Counted from the first letter of the stretch, positions 5,086 through 11,869 are shown. The stretch is 11,869 bases of DNA from Oscillospiraceae bacterium (GCA_031271325.1 JAISVY010000054.1:1-11869), one strand, 5' to 3'. Notes: generated by a model not told the origin, from the letters alone. Translations and numbers: made by a program.

Positions 5086-5135
5086 AATGATTTGTAATCA
5101 TCAGGTCGTCGGTTTGAGTCCGACCTTCGGCTCCA
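5086..5135 (+). tRNA. 3' part of a tRNA-Thr(TGT) gene; attachment site of the element
   Basis: The tRNA can be followed from the anticodon stem to the tail: anticodon loop TTTGTAA (5091-5097, anticodon TGT at 5093-5095) with 3' stem TCATC; variable loop AGGTC (5103-5107); T stem GTCGG/CCGAC around TTTGAGT (5108-5124); acceptor strand CTTCGGC (5125-5131); discriminator T; and encoded CCA (5133-5135). The D arm and 5' acceptor strand are missing: upstream is integrase-side DNA that matches only the inner four bases of the 5' anticodon stem. This is the usual mark left where an element inserted within a tRNA gene. It is not a functional tRNA as it stands; the complete copy should be at the other end of the element. 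Confidence 0.85.
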
Positions 5136-5140
5136 CGGAA

Positions 5141-5173
5141 AACGCTTGAACCTGTAAGGTTCGGGCGTTTTTT
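5141..5173 (+). terminator. Intrinsic terminator of the tRNA-Thr gene
   Basis: AACGCTTGAACC (5141-5152) pairs with GGTTCGGGCGTT (5158-5169) through 12 consecutive pairs, two of them G-U on the + strand, around TGTAA, and runs into a T tract ending at 5173. It begins 5 bp after the CCA, so it is the chromosome's original terminator for the tRNA and places this DNA on the host side of the junction. Confidence 0.85.
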
Positions 5174-5205
5174 GGTTTTATGCATCCAAAAGAAAACTTA
5201 TCTGC

Positions 5206-5226
5206 TGACGACATATTGACGACATA
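5206..5226. repeat. Tandem TGACGACATA direct repeat
   Basis: TGACGACATA occurs at 5206-5215 and again at 5217-5226, one base apart. Short tandem direct repeats near an attachment site can be arm-type integrase sites. These lie on the chromosome side of the tRNA fragment, so they may belong to an earlier insertion or be chance. Confidence 0.5.
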
Positions 5227-5264
5227 AAACAGCCGTACCAAAATTGCTTTGGCACAGCTGTTTT
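5226..5264 (-). terminator. Terminator of the fliD-fliS-yaaR operon
   Basis: The arms AAAACAGC...CCAAA and TTTGG...GCTGTTTT make a 17-position stem with a 5-nt loop. Read on the + strand it has two mismatches (C-A and A-C). Read on the - strand both become G-U pairs and the stem is unbroken, so it serves leftward transcription. It begins 8 bp after the yaaR stop and ends in a T run. Confidence 0.85.
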
Positions 5265-5272
5265 CGTAAAGA

Positions 5273-5722
5273 TTACGCAAGCAAGTCCACCAGCATACCG
5301 TGGATGTCCTCGATGTCGGCCATCAGCTGGAGCTGATCGACCTGCTGGCTGAGGATGTCTTGCGTCATTTTCTCGAGCTTTTCGTTGACACAGCGGATGA
5401 TGGCATACATATGATGCCGCCCGCGCCCGTCACGGGTGGAGCGTTTCTTGAATTCATACGTGAAGCGCACGGCTTCCTGCATAAATTCGGCGATCAGTTT
5501 CTTATACCGTTTCAGCTCGGCGATGTCGTAACGACGCGCCAAAACCTCCCCTTGGCGAAGAATCTCCTCGCCCATCGCGGAGAGCGCTTCCGTGCAATTG
5601 GATTGGTTGATGCCGTTCATCACTTCCATGAAACGGCTTGGCGGCGCGGCTTGCACCGCCCCTACGGAAGCGCCGGGCGATATCGGGCGGCTCAAGCCCC
5701 GGTTCAGTTCGGATATCTTCAT
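5273..5722 (-). CDS. yaaR: YaaR/DUF327 family protein
   Basis: A 149-residue cytoplasmic, mostly helical protein. It matches the YaaR (DUF327) pattern: a variable N-terminal 35 residues, then EEILRQGEVLARRYDIAELK, RYKKLIAEFMQEAVRFTYEF, a basic stretch (KKRSTRDGRGRHHMYAIIR), and a final helix pair ending in IHGMLVDLLA. Members are found in Firmicutes and their biochemical role is not established. The ATG (5722-5720) overlaps the stop of the upstream gene by one base (TAATG), so translation is coupled. It is the last gene of the flagellar operon, 8 bp before the terminator stem. A link to motility is suggested only by position. Confidence 0.85.
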   Translation of the reverse strand: MKISELNRGLSRPISPGASVGAVQAAPPSRFMEVMNGINQSNCTEALSAMGEEILRQGEVLARRYDIAELKRYKKLIAEFMQEAVRFTYEFKKRSTRDGRGRHHMYAIIRCVNEKLEKMTQDILSQQVDQLQLMADIEDIHGMLVDLLA

Positions 5723-6081
5723 TAGTTTTTCGTGTCAATGTAGGTGGCGCCAACGTTGGAGGTGATAACATCATATCCGCGCACAGCCGCCAACCCCTCC
5801 TGTGTTTTCTTCAGCGCAGCTCTCAGCCGTTCCATTTCGGTGCGCGCCAGCGAAATATTCTCGCGTTCCGCCGCGACGATTCTGTCGAGAACCGCGTGCG
5901 CTTCGGCGTTCTCCTCCAGCGATCTGCCTATAAGCGTTTCGATCAGCCGGTTTTTTTCGTCCAGGTTACGCTCCAGACCGGACGTGTCATCCTGCCCGAT
6001 CAAATCCCGCTGCTCCGCAGTAAGGCGTTCGATCGAGAGCAGGGTTGTTAAGACGCTCTCCACGGCATCAGGCGAACTCAC
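5722..6081 (-). CDS. FliT/FlgN-like small helical flagellar chaperone, tentative
   Basis: A 119-residue, highly charged, helical protein: VESVLTTLLSIERLTAEQRD, an acidic stretch near 30, LERNLDEKNRLIETL, then a long helix ALLE-type region (LARTEMERLRAALKKTQEGL). Size, helix pattern and position after fliS fit the FliT/FlgN type of export chaperone, which guards a hook or cap protein before secretion; FliD is FliT's usual client and is encoded two genes upstream. The GTG start at 6081 overlaps the end of fliS by 14 bp and has a weak ribosome site, so translation probably depends on ribosomes finishing fliS. I see no diagnostic motif; a general coiled-coil protein of the operon is the alternative. 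Confidence 0.6.
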   Translation of the reverse strand: MSSPDAVESVLTTLLSIERLTAEQRDLIGQDDTSGLERNLDEKNRLIETLIGRSLEENAEAHAVLDRIVAAERENISLARTEMERLRAALKKTQEGLAAVRGYDVITSNVGATYIDTKN

Positions 6082-6472
6082 GGCTGCCCTGTTGCTTCGC
6101 GCGGTTGATGCGCACGACCTGCTGCCAGGTTTCGCGTAAATCTGTCATAAACCCTAAGGCAAGGTCTGTTTTTTCGGTATCCTTTTTCACGTTGGCCTGA
6201 ACCACGGTGTTCAGAATAAAATCATACAGCTGGGAGAGCTGTTTTGCGATGTCGTAACGCATATCCAGCGAGCGCAGTAACTCAATGATGATACTCTGCG
6301 CTTTTTGCAGCGTGTCGTTCGCCTTGGCGTAATCCTTGGCTGTGATATGTATTTTGGCCAGCTTGAGATTCTTTATGCAACCGTCAAACAGCATCAGGGT
6401 CAGTTCTCCGGGACTTGCCGTCATAGCGCTCTGCTGCCTGTATTGATCGCCCGCATTTGCGTAAGCCACCAC
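6068..6472 (-). CDS. fliS: Flagellin export chaperone FliS
   Basis: A 134-residue four-helix protein. It shows the FliS pattern: AYANAGDQYRQQSAMTASPG at the start, LTLMLFDGCIKNLKLAK (about 24-41), a central helix (YAKANDTLQKAQSIIIELLR), SLDMRYDIAKQLSQLYDFIL, and a C-terminal helix with LRETWQQVV. FliS binds the disordered C-terminus of flagellin in the cytoplasm, keeps it from polymerising and delivers it to the export gate. The start is the first of two adjacent GTGs (6472), 7 nt after GGAGG. It is 127 bp downstream of fliD, a gap that contains a GC-rich hairpin, and overlaps the next gene by 14 bp. The flagellin gene is not in the window. Confidence 0.93.
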   Translation of the reverse strand: MVAYANAGDQYRQQSAMTASPGELTLMLFDGCIKNLKLAKIHITAKDYAKANDTLQKAQSIIIELLRSLDMRYDIAKQLSQLYDFILNTVVQANVKKDTEKTDLALGFMTDLRETWQQVVRINRAKQQGSREFA

Positions 6473-6511
6473 AATATAGCCTCCATTCAGCCGTTATTGA
6501 TTATTTATGCG

Positions 6512-6532
6512 CGGGCGGCGTTTTGCCGCCCG
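6512..6532 (-). other. GC-rich hairpin between fliD and fliS
   Basis: CGGGCGGC (6512-6519) and GCCGCCCG (6525-6532) form an 8-bp all-G-C stem with a 5-nt loop in the 127-bp gap. On the - strand no T tract follows (GCGCATAAAT), so it is not a classic terminator. It could protect the 3' end of the fliD message from decay or reduce read-through, adjusting the ratio of cap protein to chaperone. Confidence 0.55.
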
Positions 6533-6599
6533 TTTAGGTCCTGTTTCCGTGCGGGGCACACACGCCCACACGCGGTTTTCTGACGGGCGGGACGCGAGG

Positions 6600-8123
6600 T
6601 TACGACTGCGTGCCGCCGCCGAACATGGAAGACATCTGGCTTTGCTGCGCCTGCATCTTGCTCATGGCGGTTTCCAGCTTTGCGTATTTGAGGTAGTATT
6701 TTTCGGTAACCTCTTCGAGCTTGTCTTCCTGCTCTTTGATTGATTTTGTGTAGTCGGTGATGCTCTGGGTGAGGTTTTGGATGTCGCGGCTCTTGATGTC
6801 GGCGATATAGCTGTCCATCGCTTTGTTCATCTGCTGCATCAGACCGCCGTCGCTGTCGTCCGTTCCGGCCATACCGAGCATACCGTATACCTGGTCGGCG
6901 TTCGATTCCAGCGCGGCCAGCAGTTTTTCCTCGTCAATCTCGAGCTGCACCGACTCCCCTACCAGATATTTGCTGGTGTTCAAGCCGATTGAAGAGAGCT
7001 TGCCAAAGTCGCCAAACGTCTTGGTGAGGATGCCGCGCATGGTGTCTACCAGTTTGCCGAGCGTGGCGTCGCGGTTGAGCAGACCTTCTTTGGCTTTTTC
7101 TTCCCACTTCTCGATCTCTTTTTCCGACATGGCTTCACGCATCTCGTCGGTCAGCGGTATGTAGTCTTTGTCGGCTTTTTGGCTGTACGCGTCGTACAGC
7201 TCTTTGATCAGGGCGTTAAACTCCTCGACGAACTTCTTGATGGTTTCGACCGCCGGCTTGTAATCGGCCGAAAGGGTGTAATCGACGCCCTCTTCGCCCG
7301 TGGCGCGGACAAAGTTCATCTGGATGCCGTCCAGGGTGAGCGTGTTGCTGTCTACCCGCCGCGCGATCTGTTCGCCGTCTACATAGACGATCGCGTCCTG
7401 ACCGTTGACGACGGTGTTCAGCCCGAAGCGCCCCAAGAAACCGCTCGTGTCGGTAAAAGTGATCGTCTTGGCGGCATTGGGGGTTTCCGCCAGCGCGTCA
7501 TACTCGCCCATCGTGTTGCTGACGATGTCGATTCTGTCGGTCGCCTGCAAGTAAGACATGGTGACGCCCGCTTTGGATTTGTTGACGGTGTCCATGATTT
7601 TTTTCAGTGAATCGCTGCCTGTAAACGAGAAGTCCACGCCGTTGATCGAAAACTCGATGTTACCGTTCGGCGCGTCGCCGATGGCAAGCCCTGTCAGGGT
7701 TCCGATACCGGCGTTCAGTTCCTGGTCGGTCAGACCGGTGGTGCGGTTTGTGATTTTTGTGCCGAACATGGAAGCCGCCGTCGCGATTTGATCGACGCGG
7801 ATGTTGTGCGAACCGTTTTTGGCTGTCGCCAAGGCGGTGATGCGCACACCGGCGTTGTCCGCGATGTCAACGTTAAAACTCGAAAACGTCTTTCTCGCGA
7901 TCAGGCTTTTTTCGCCCATAACGCTGCCGTATGTTTCTTTGAATATACGCAGTTTATTGTTGAGATCGGTCAGCTGATCTTTTTTCCATTCGGCTTGCTG
8001 CTTTTTTTGGTTGAGTTTATCTACCTTGGTCTGCTGACCCATCGCCATTGCCTTGACAAGAGCGTCGGTGTCCATACCGGAGAACATCCCCGTGATCCTG
8101 TTTGTATTTTGAATTGCCGCCAT
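6600..8123 (-). CDS. fliD: Flagellar filament cap protein FliD (HAP2)
   Basis: A 507-residue protein, normal length for the family. The N-terminus carries the FliD signature (NRITGMFSGMDTDALVKAMA), followed by a coiled stretch KVDKLNQKKQQAEWKKDQLT. The middle (about 100-330) has the beta-rich head domains, including GSHNIRVDQIATAA, and the C-terminal 60 residues return to a long heptad-rich helix (YTKSIKEQEDKLEEVTEKYY) typical of the leg region. FliD is exported through the flagellar channel and forms the rotating cap under which flagellin subunits fold. The ATG at 8123 follows AGGAGG at 7 nt. A sigma-28-type promoter 66 bp upstream implies expression after hook completion, as for other late flagellar genes. 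It heads the operon with fliS, a FliT-like gene and yaaR. Confidence 0.95.
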   Translation of the reverse strand: MAAIQNTNRITGMFSGMDTDALVKAMAMGQQTKVDKLNQKKQQAEWKKDQLTDLNNKLRIFKETYGSVMGEKSLIARKTFSSFNVDIADNAGVRITALATAKNGSHNIRVDQIATAASMFGTKITNRTTGLTDQELNAGIGTLTGLAIGDAPNGNIEFSINGVDFSFTGSDSLKKIMDTVNKSKAGVTMSYLQATDRIDIVSNTMGEYDALAETPNAAKTITFTDTSGFLGRFGLNTVVNGQDAIVYVDGEQIARRVDSNTLTLDGIQMNFVRATGEEGVDYTLSADYKPAVETIKKFVEEFNALIKELYDAYSQKADKDYIPLTDEMREAMSEKEIEKWEEKAKEGLLNRDATLGKLVDTMRGILTKTFGDFGKLSSIGLNTSKYLVGESVQLEIDEEKLLAALESNADQVYGMLGMAGTDDSDGGLMQQMNKAMDSYIADIKSRDIQNLTQSITDYTKSIKEQEDKLEEVTEKYYLKYAKLETAMSKMQAQQSQMSSMFGGGTQS

Positions 8124-8188
8124 GACGGTTCCTCCTCTTATATCATCTCCCGCTTTCCCTGCGGAAGAGCGCTAAGTTCCTGACTGAT

Positions 8189-8215
8189 ATATCGTATATT
8201 TCCGCCGGGGCTTTA
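8189..8215 (-). promoter_or_regulatory. Sigma-28 (SigD-type) flagellar promoter for fliD
   Basis: On the - strand TAAA (8215-8212), 15 bp, then TACGATAT (8196-8189). The known consensus in Firmicutes is TAAA-N15-GCCGATAT, so the -35 matches fully and the -10 at 6 of 8 positions with exact spacing. The predicted start near 8183 gives a 60-nt leader to fliD. FlgM/sigma-28 control of the operon is inferred from this match. Confidence 0.7.
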
Positions 8216-8276
8216 ATTGAAGCTTGAAATTTCCGTGTTCATCCGCGAGGCGAACGCGCCAATCGTTTCGGATTGC

Positions 8277-10679
8277 CTACGCGGCCGGCGTAACCGGCGG
8301 GTAACCGACCTGGCTGAACTGGGTGAAGTGGATGTCGCTGATTCCCTTAACGCCGATCTCTACGCCGAAGAACATCCCCGAGCTGTTTTCCGGTACGGTG
8401 AAGCTGCTGCCGTTGCCGCCGTCTTCCTTGGATACGGGGGTTCCCTTTCCGCCGGCCGTGCCGCCGCGCCACCATTGAAACGCGGCTTCGGGCAGCAGGT
8501 CGTTGCCGAACGCGTCTCTCACGGCTGTGACTTTCAGCGTGCCGCCCGGCAGCGGGTTTGCTCCCTCTGTTTCGACTTCCCATATGTTGAAGTGTGACGA
8601 CCCAAAGGTTTTGGCCGCCGACACACCGGCGCTGTCGGAAGTGTATTCGCCGCCCGCGAAGTAGGCGCGAAGCTCAAAGTCTCCCTGCCCGGCGCTCCGC
8701 ATCGCGGCGCGTAAATCCACTTGCTGCGTTTGGGTGTCCTTCCCGATAAACTCGGACGAGTATTCCGCCTGCACCGTTTCTTTTGCGACAGACTTTCCGG
8801 CAACCAGCAGCTCGACGCAGAGGGTGCGGCTTTGCGCCAGCGCCACCGGCTTGAACGAAACCGTCGCCATGCCGAAATTGCCGGAAGCGTTGCGCGACGT
8901 GCCGAACCAAACCTCCGTAGGCGCTTCTTTTTCGGCGGGTTTTAAGATCGTGACGGCCGTTTCGCTCAGCCGGTATGTGTCCCTGTCTTTGGGCGTGATT
9001 GTGAGGATGGCGGCGTCTCCGGGACGTAAGTTCTCTATGCGGAACGAACCGTCTTGCGCGGGGAGGATTTCCCCTTCCGCGGCGAAAACAACCGCCGACT
9101 CGATCAGGTCCGTATCACCCGGCGCATAGAGGGGTCTCGCAGTGAAACTCACCGAGCTGTTGATGTCGCTGGCTTCTATCGTGGCTTCGGGCTTGTCGAG
9201 CGTCACGGCTTTGCCGCCCTCGACCGCGCCCGAAAGTTCCCACCCGAGCGGCTTAACGGATTTCTTCGGCTCGATGGTAACCGTTGCCGTACCCTTCTTG
9301 TCGGCGGGGTATGCGATCTGGCATTTCACCGGCCTGCTGGCCGCGTATCCCGTGTTGACGTTGGTTTTCGCGTTATATTTCGCCGTGGCTTTGCGGCGGA
9401 CCAGCCCTTCCGTGTCGCCTTTGGTAAAGGAACCCCATTTCTCTTTGCTTCCGTAATACTCAAAGCCCTTTTGCACGCCGGCGGAGGATTTTTTGGCGAT
9501 CAGGCCTTCGGCTTCGTCGGGCGCGATGCCGCGGGGCGCAAGCGTCATCGTCTGGTATGCCGAGCGGGACTTTTTGCCGTTTTCCGGTATATAGATATAC
9601 ACCGTTTGCCGCTCGGTGAGGGCTTCTTCGATCGACACCGGGTCGCCGCCGGCGTTTTTGTACGTCAGGGTGCGGACATCCGCTCCGGCTTCCGCGAACG
9701 CGTACCGCATACCGTCTTTGATTTTGATTGTTTCGCGCTTGTAATCCGGCTTGACCGTAGGCGCTTTGAGCTGCTTGACTTGGGTATATTTCCTCGGCTT
9801 GGACGCGGGAACCTTGCTTGCTTCGTTCGCCGCGATGCGGAACTGATAGGATATGGCTTTTTGCTTCGCCGCCTGCTCCGCTACCGTCAGCAGCGGCAAG
9901 CCGGTTTCGTAACTGAACGGGCTCCAGCTCGCGCCGCCGTTTGACGAGTATTCCAGCGCCGCCTTCCCTCCGGTCAGCGTCCAGTTTTCGGGGAGCTGCT
10001 CACTGATAAACGCTTTGACGGAATACTCTTTGCCCAGAGCCGGGCGCGGTTTGATCTTACCCTCCAGCACGGTGGCTGATTTGGCCGGTTCGGTAAGGAC
10101 TGTCCCCTCTTCCGTTTCTTCCGTCTCAGCCTGTTTGATGACGTAGTGCAGCTCTTTTTTGCCGATCTTCTTGCTGAGGTCTATGTACAGGTCGGTATCG
10201 GGGTCGGCATACTCTTCTGTCCATTTGTTTCCGCCGTCATAGCTGATGTACCACGTCGTGCCCTCGCTGTCGCCGCTGAACGGTCCGATCACTTCCAAAT
10301 CGAGCATCAGTGCGGGTGTATAGGCAATAAAACCCGTTCTCTTTTCGATCTCCTCGCTGTCCTGTACGCGCACCCAAATTTCGTACGGTACGCCGCGGGG
10401 CGGAAAGCGCGCCACAACCTCGCTTCCCCCGCGCTCCCGCGCCGAACCGGCGAGCGTCCAGTCTGGGCTGACCTGCTCTAAGGCGGTGACGACCGCGAAC
10501 TCAAACACCGTGTCGGGGTTTTCCGGGATGATCACCACGCTGCTCTCGGTCTGGATTACCGAAAACGCGCCCGGCCCCGCGCCCTCTTCGGGAATAGCGG
10601 GGTCTGTCTCTTCTTCCGCCGCGGACACGAACGGCGCAGCCAGCGCCAGCGCCAACATAATACACAGGAAACGTTTCAT
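8277..10679 (-). CDS. Large secreted beta-rich protein of unknown function
   Basis: An 800-residue protein. It begins with a clear signal peptide (MKRFLCIMLALALAAPFVSA, cleavage likely after Ala20) followed by an acidic Pro-rich stretch. The rest looks beta-rich and modular. Two Asp-box-like motifs are visible, SYDGGNKW (146-153) and SSNGGASW (245-252), and a Trp-centred motif recurs: DWTLAGS (about 73-79), NWTLTGG (about 232-238) and GWELSG further on. I see no membrane anchor, LPxTG, SLH, cell-wall-binding or catalytic signature, so it is probably released or held by another partner. The Asp boxes alone do not make it a sialidase. The ATG at 10679 is chosen because GGGAGGG lies 7 nt before it and the signal peptide starts there; nine more upstream codons are open. 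It is 42 bp after rsmI and probably read with it. Family not recognised. Confidence 0.8.
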   Translation of the reverse strand: MKRFLCIMLALALAAPFVSAAEEETDPAIPEEGAGPGAFSVIQTESSVVIIPENPDTVFEFAVVTALEQVSPDWTLAGSARERGGSEVVARFPPRGVPYEIWVRVQDSEEIEKRTGFIAYTPALMLDLEVIGPFSGDSEGTTWYISYDGGNKWTEEYADPDTDLYIDLSKKIGKKELHYVIKQAETEETEEGTVLTEPAKSATVLEGKIKPRPALGKEYSVKAFISEQLPENWTLTGGKAALEYSSNGGASWSPFSYETGLPLLTVAEQAAKQKAISYQFRIAANEASKVPASKPRKYTQVKQLKAPTVKPDYKRETIKIKDGMRYAFAEAGADVRTLTYKNAGGDPVSIEEALTERQTVYIYIPENGKKSRSAYQTMTLAPRGIAPDEAEGLIAKKSSAGVQKGFEYYGSKEKWGSFTKGDTEGLVRRKATAKYNAKTNVNTGYAASRPVKCQIAYPADKKGTATVTIEPKKSVKPLGWELSGAVEGGKAVTLDKPEATIEASDINSSVSFTARPLYAPGDTDLIESAVVFAAEGEILPAQDGSFRIENLRPGDAAILTITPKDRDTYRLSETAVTILKPAEKEAPTEVWFGTSRNASGNFGMATVSFKPVALAQSRTLCVELLVAGKSVAKETVQAEYSSEFIGKDTQTQQVDLRAAMRSAGQGDFELRAYFAGGEYTSDSAGVSAAKTFGSSHFNIWEVETEGANPLPGGTLKVTAVRDAFGNDLLPEAAFQWWRGGTAGGKGTPVSKEDGGNGSSFTVPENSSGMFFGVEIGVKGISDIHFTQFSQVGYPPVTPAA

Positions 10680-10721
10680 GCGAAAACCCTCCCAGATAAA
10701 ACTCAAAAACCCGCCTATTTC

Positions 10722-11564
10722 CTATTGTCCCTTATCGTCATTCTCAACACAAGACTTTAACAGCATTTCATAGACCGGCCGTCTCGATACGCCGTTTTCT
10801 TCGGCGGCTTTCCGCGCCGCGTCCCGCAGGGAAAACCCCTCTTCCCGATACCGCAGCGCCGCCGCCAGCGCGTCTTCCGGCATCGCCGCTTTCGGCGGAG
10901 CCGCGCCCTCGATCACCAGCGTAAACTCCCCCCGGGGCGGCGTTCGCTCGAAGTGCGCGAGCGCCCCGGAAAGCGTTCCGCGCAGGGTCTGCTCGTGCAG
11001 TTTGGTCATCTCCCGCGAAACCGAGACGCGGCGGTCGCCCCACGCGGCCAGCATATCCCGAAGGGTATAGATCAGCTTGTGCGGCGCTTCATAGAAGACC
11101 ATTGCTCGCCGCTCGTCTTTGAGCGACGCCAAGTGCTCGCGCCGGTTTTTCCCGGTGACGGATAAGAATCCCTCGAAGCAGAACCGCCCCGCCGCGAATC
11201 CGCTGAGCGCGACCGCCGCGGACACGGCGCAAGGTCCCGGCACCACCAGCACTTCGATCCCCCGTTCAGCGCAGGCTGCCGTGAGATCCGCGCCGGGATC
11301 GCTGACGGCGGGCATGCCCGCGTCGGTTACCAGCGCGCCTTTCTGCCCGGCTGCGAGGCGCTCCACAAGTTCCGCCCCGCTGCGGAGGCGGTTGTGCTCG
11401 TGGTAGCTGACCAGCGGCGTGTGTATAGCAAAGCGCGCGAGCAGCTTCATCGTGACGCGGGTATCCTCCGCCGCGATGAAATCGCAAGCGCGCAGCACCT
11501 CAACGGCGCGGGGCGAAAAGTCGCCCAGATTGCCCAGCGGCGTACCGACGATATACAGCGGCAT
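10722..11564 (-). CDS. rsmI: 16S rRNA 2'-O-methyltransferase RsmI
   Basis: A 280-residue member of the tetrapyrrole-methylase fold family. RsmI uses S-adenosylmethionine to methylate the ribose of C1402 in 16S rRNA (E. coli numbering) in the decoding centre. Family motifs are in order: YIVGTPLGNLGDFSPRAVEV (4-23), AAEDTRVT (31-38), SYHEHN (53-58), ALVTDAGMPAVSDPG (77-91), VVPGPCAVSAAVALSG (107-122), FEGFL (130-134), and MVFYEAPHKL (155-164). The ATG at 11564 follows AGGAGGG at 4-5 nt. The secreted-protein gene follows after 42 bp, and the ferredoxin gene lies upstream behind a hairpin. Pairing of rsmI with a secreted protein looks positional rather than functional. Confidence 0.96.
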   Translation of the reverse strand: MPLYIVGTPLGNLGDFSPRAVEVLRACDFIAAEDTRVTMKLLARFAIHTPLVSYHEHNRLRSGAELVERLAAGQKGALVTDAGMPAVSDPGADLTAACAERGIEVLVVPGPCAVSAAVALSGFAAGRFCFEGFLSVTGKNRREHLASLKDERRAMVFYEAPHKLIYTLRDMLAAWGDRRVSVSREMTKLHEQTLRGTLSGALAHFERTPPRGEFTLVIEGAAPPKAAMPEDALAAALRYREEGFSLRDAARKAAEENGVSRRPVYEMLLKSCVENDDKGQ

Positions 11565-11598
11565 GACGCCCTCCTAATATATGAAAAGAAAGAGTATA

Positions 11599-11621
11599 GG
11601 GGATGCCGGTGCGGCACCCCC
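11599..11621 (-). terminator. Hairpin ending the ferredoxin transcript
   Basis: On the - strand GGGGGTGCCG (11621-11612) pairs with CGGCATCCCC (11608-11599) around CAC, ten pairs including one G-U that would be an A-C mismatch on the + strand. It is followed by TATACTCTTTCTTTT, only moderately T-rich, so some transcription may continue into rsmI, for which I see no clear separate promoter. Confidence 0.6.
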
Positions 11622-11639
11622 CTCGTTGTTTGAAGGTTC

Positions 11640-11807
11640 TTACGCTTCGATCGCGGAGACGGGGCAGACCGCCGCGCACGCGCCGCAATCAATGCAGGTA
11701 TCGGGGTCGATGACGTACACATCGCTGCCCGCGGAAATGGCTTCGACCGGGCACTCGCCCTCGCAGGTGCCGCAGCTGATACAGGTGTCGTTGATTTTAT
11801 AGGCCAT
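11640..11807 (-). CDS. Short 2[4Fe-4S] clostridial-type ferredoxin
   Basis: A 55-residue electron carrier, the usual length for clostridial ferredoxins. Two CxxCxxCxxxCP motifs are complete: Cys9, 12, 15 and 19 (CISCGTCEGECP) and Cys38, 41, 44 and 48 (CIDCGACAAVCP). In the folded protein the first three cysteines of each motif and the last of the other ligate each cubane cluster. The ATG at 11807 has AGGAGG 7 nt upstream. It has its own promoter (11841-11868) and a terminator hairpin, so it is probably a one-gene unit, highly expressed. Such ferredoxins serve pyruvate:ferredoxin oxidoreductase, hydrogenase and similar enzymes of anaerobes; the partner is not in the window. Confidence 0.95.
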   Translation of the reverse strand: MAYKINDTCISCGTCEGECPVEAISAGSDVYVIDPDTCIDCGACAAVCPVSAIEA

Positions 11808-11840
11808 GGTATTTCCTCCTGTTTTGGTATGGTATCTCCT

Positions 11841-11868
11841 ATTTTACCATAGGTTTGGAAAAATGCAA
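11841..11868 (-). promoter_or_regulatory. Promoter of the ferredoxin gene
   Basis: On the - strand TTGCAT (11868-11863), 16 bp, then TAAAAT (11846-11841), which matches the -10 consensus at 5 of 6. A small inverted repeat (CCTAT...ATAGG) covers the -10 and could be a protein site. The leader to the ATG is about 28 nt. Confidence 0.55.
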
Positions 11869-11869
11869 G

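Noticed and set aside
5086..5135. Complete functional tRNA
   Set aside because: The 5' acceptor strand and D arm are absent upstream and the outer pair of the anticodon stem is broken, so only the 3' part is present.
6305..8183. Several + strand frames opposite fliS and fliD
   Set aside because: They are shadows of well-recognised flagellar genes, with low-complexity translations and no ribosome sites.
9054..9944. 296-residue open frame on the + strand
   Set aside because: It lies wholly inside the 800-residue secreted protein gene on the other strand. It is rich in Arg, Gly and Phe, as expected for a GC-rich shadow, and has no ribosome site.
8277..10679. Secreted sialidase
   Set aside because: Two Asp-box-like motifs occur, but there is no visible Arg triad or FRIP motif, and the spacing does not suggest a six-bladed propeller.
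1..11869. CRISPR array
   Set aside because: No regularly spaced direct repeats of 24 bp or more are seen; the repeats present are inverted or single tandem pairs.

Overview
The window looks like the chromosome of a flagellated, fairly GC-rich Clostridia-type Firmicute. The signs are strong AGGAGG-type ribosome sites, a YaaR/DUF327 protein beside fliD and fliS, a short two-cluster clostridial-type ferredoxin, and an encoded CCA tail on a tRNA. It holds two blocks that meet near 5087-5135. The left block is the integrase end of an integrated mobile element (prophage or integrative element). The right block is host chromosome.

Left block, 1 to about 5086. A leftward series of small genes (XRE/Cro-like regulator, second HTH protein, excisionase-like HTH protein, and an unknown protein cut by the window edge) diverges from a rightward series (LexA/CI-type S24 repressor, one-TM small protein, RelE/ParE-like toxin, likely antitoxin, tyrosine integrase). 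This is the usual lysogeny-control and integration module: the repressor holds the leftward genes off, while integrase and the excisionase-like protein would move the element in and out of a tRNA-Thr gene. The roughly 600 bp between the two divergent regulators is not ordinary operator DNA. It holds a strongly structured segment, about 1453-1890 on the + strand, with its own plausible promoter, several hairpins, a perfect 22-bp long-range stem and a terminator-like end. I read it as a candidate large non-coding RNA of unknown class. It is the most interesting thing in the window.

Junction, 5086-5273. The 3' part of a tRNA-Thr(TGT) gene, from the anticodon arm to CCA, lies just downstream of integrase and is followed by the tRNA gene's own terminator. 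This is the element-chromosome boundary. The matching end, with a rebuilt complete tRNA, should lie to the left of the window.

Right block, 5226 to 11869, is all on the - strand. Read in the direction of transcription it is: a ferredoxin with its own promoter and terminator; rsmI (16S rRNA methyltransferase); a large secreted beta-rich protein of unknown function; then, behind a sigma-28-type promoter, fliD (filament cap), fliS (flagellin chaperone), a FliT/FlgN-like small helical protein and yaaR (DUF327), closing at a terminator whose wobble pairs show that it serves the - strand.
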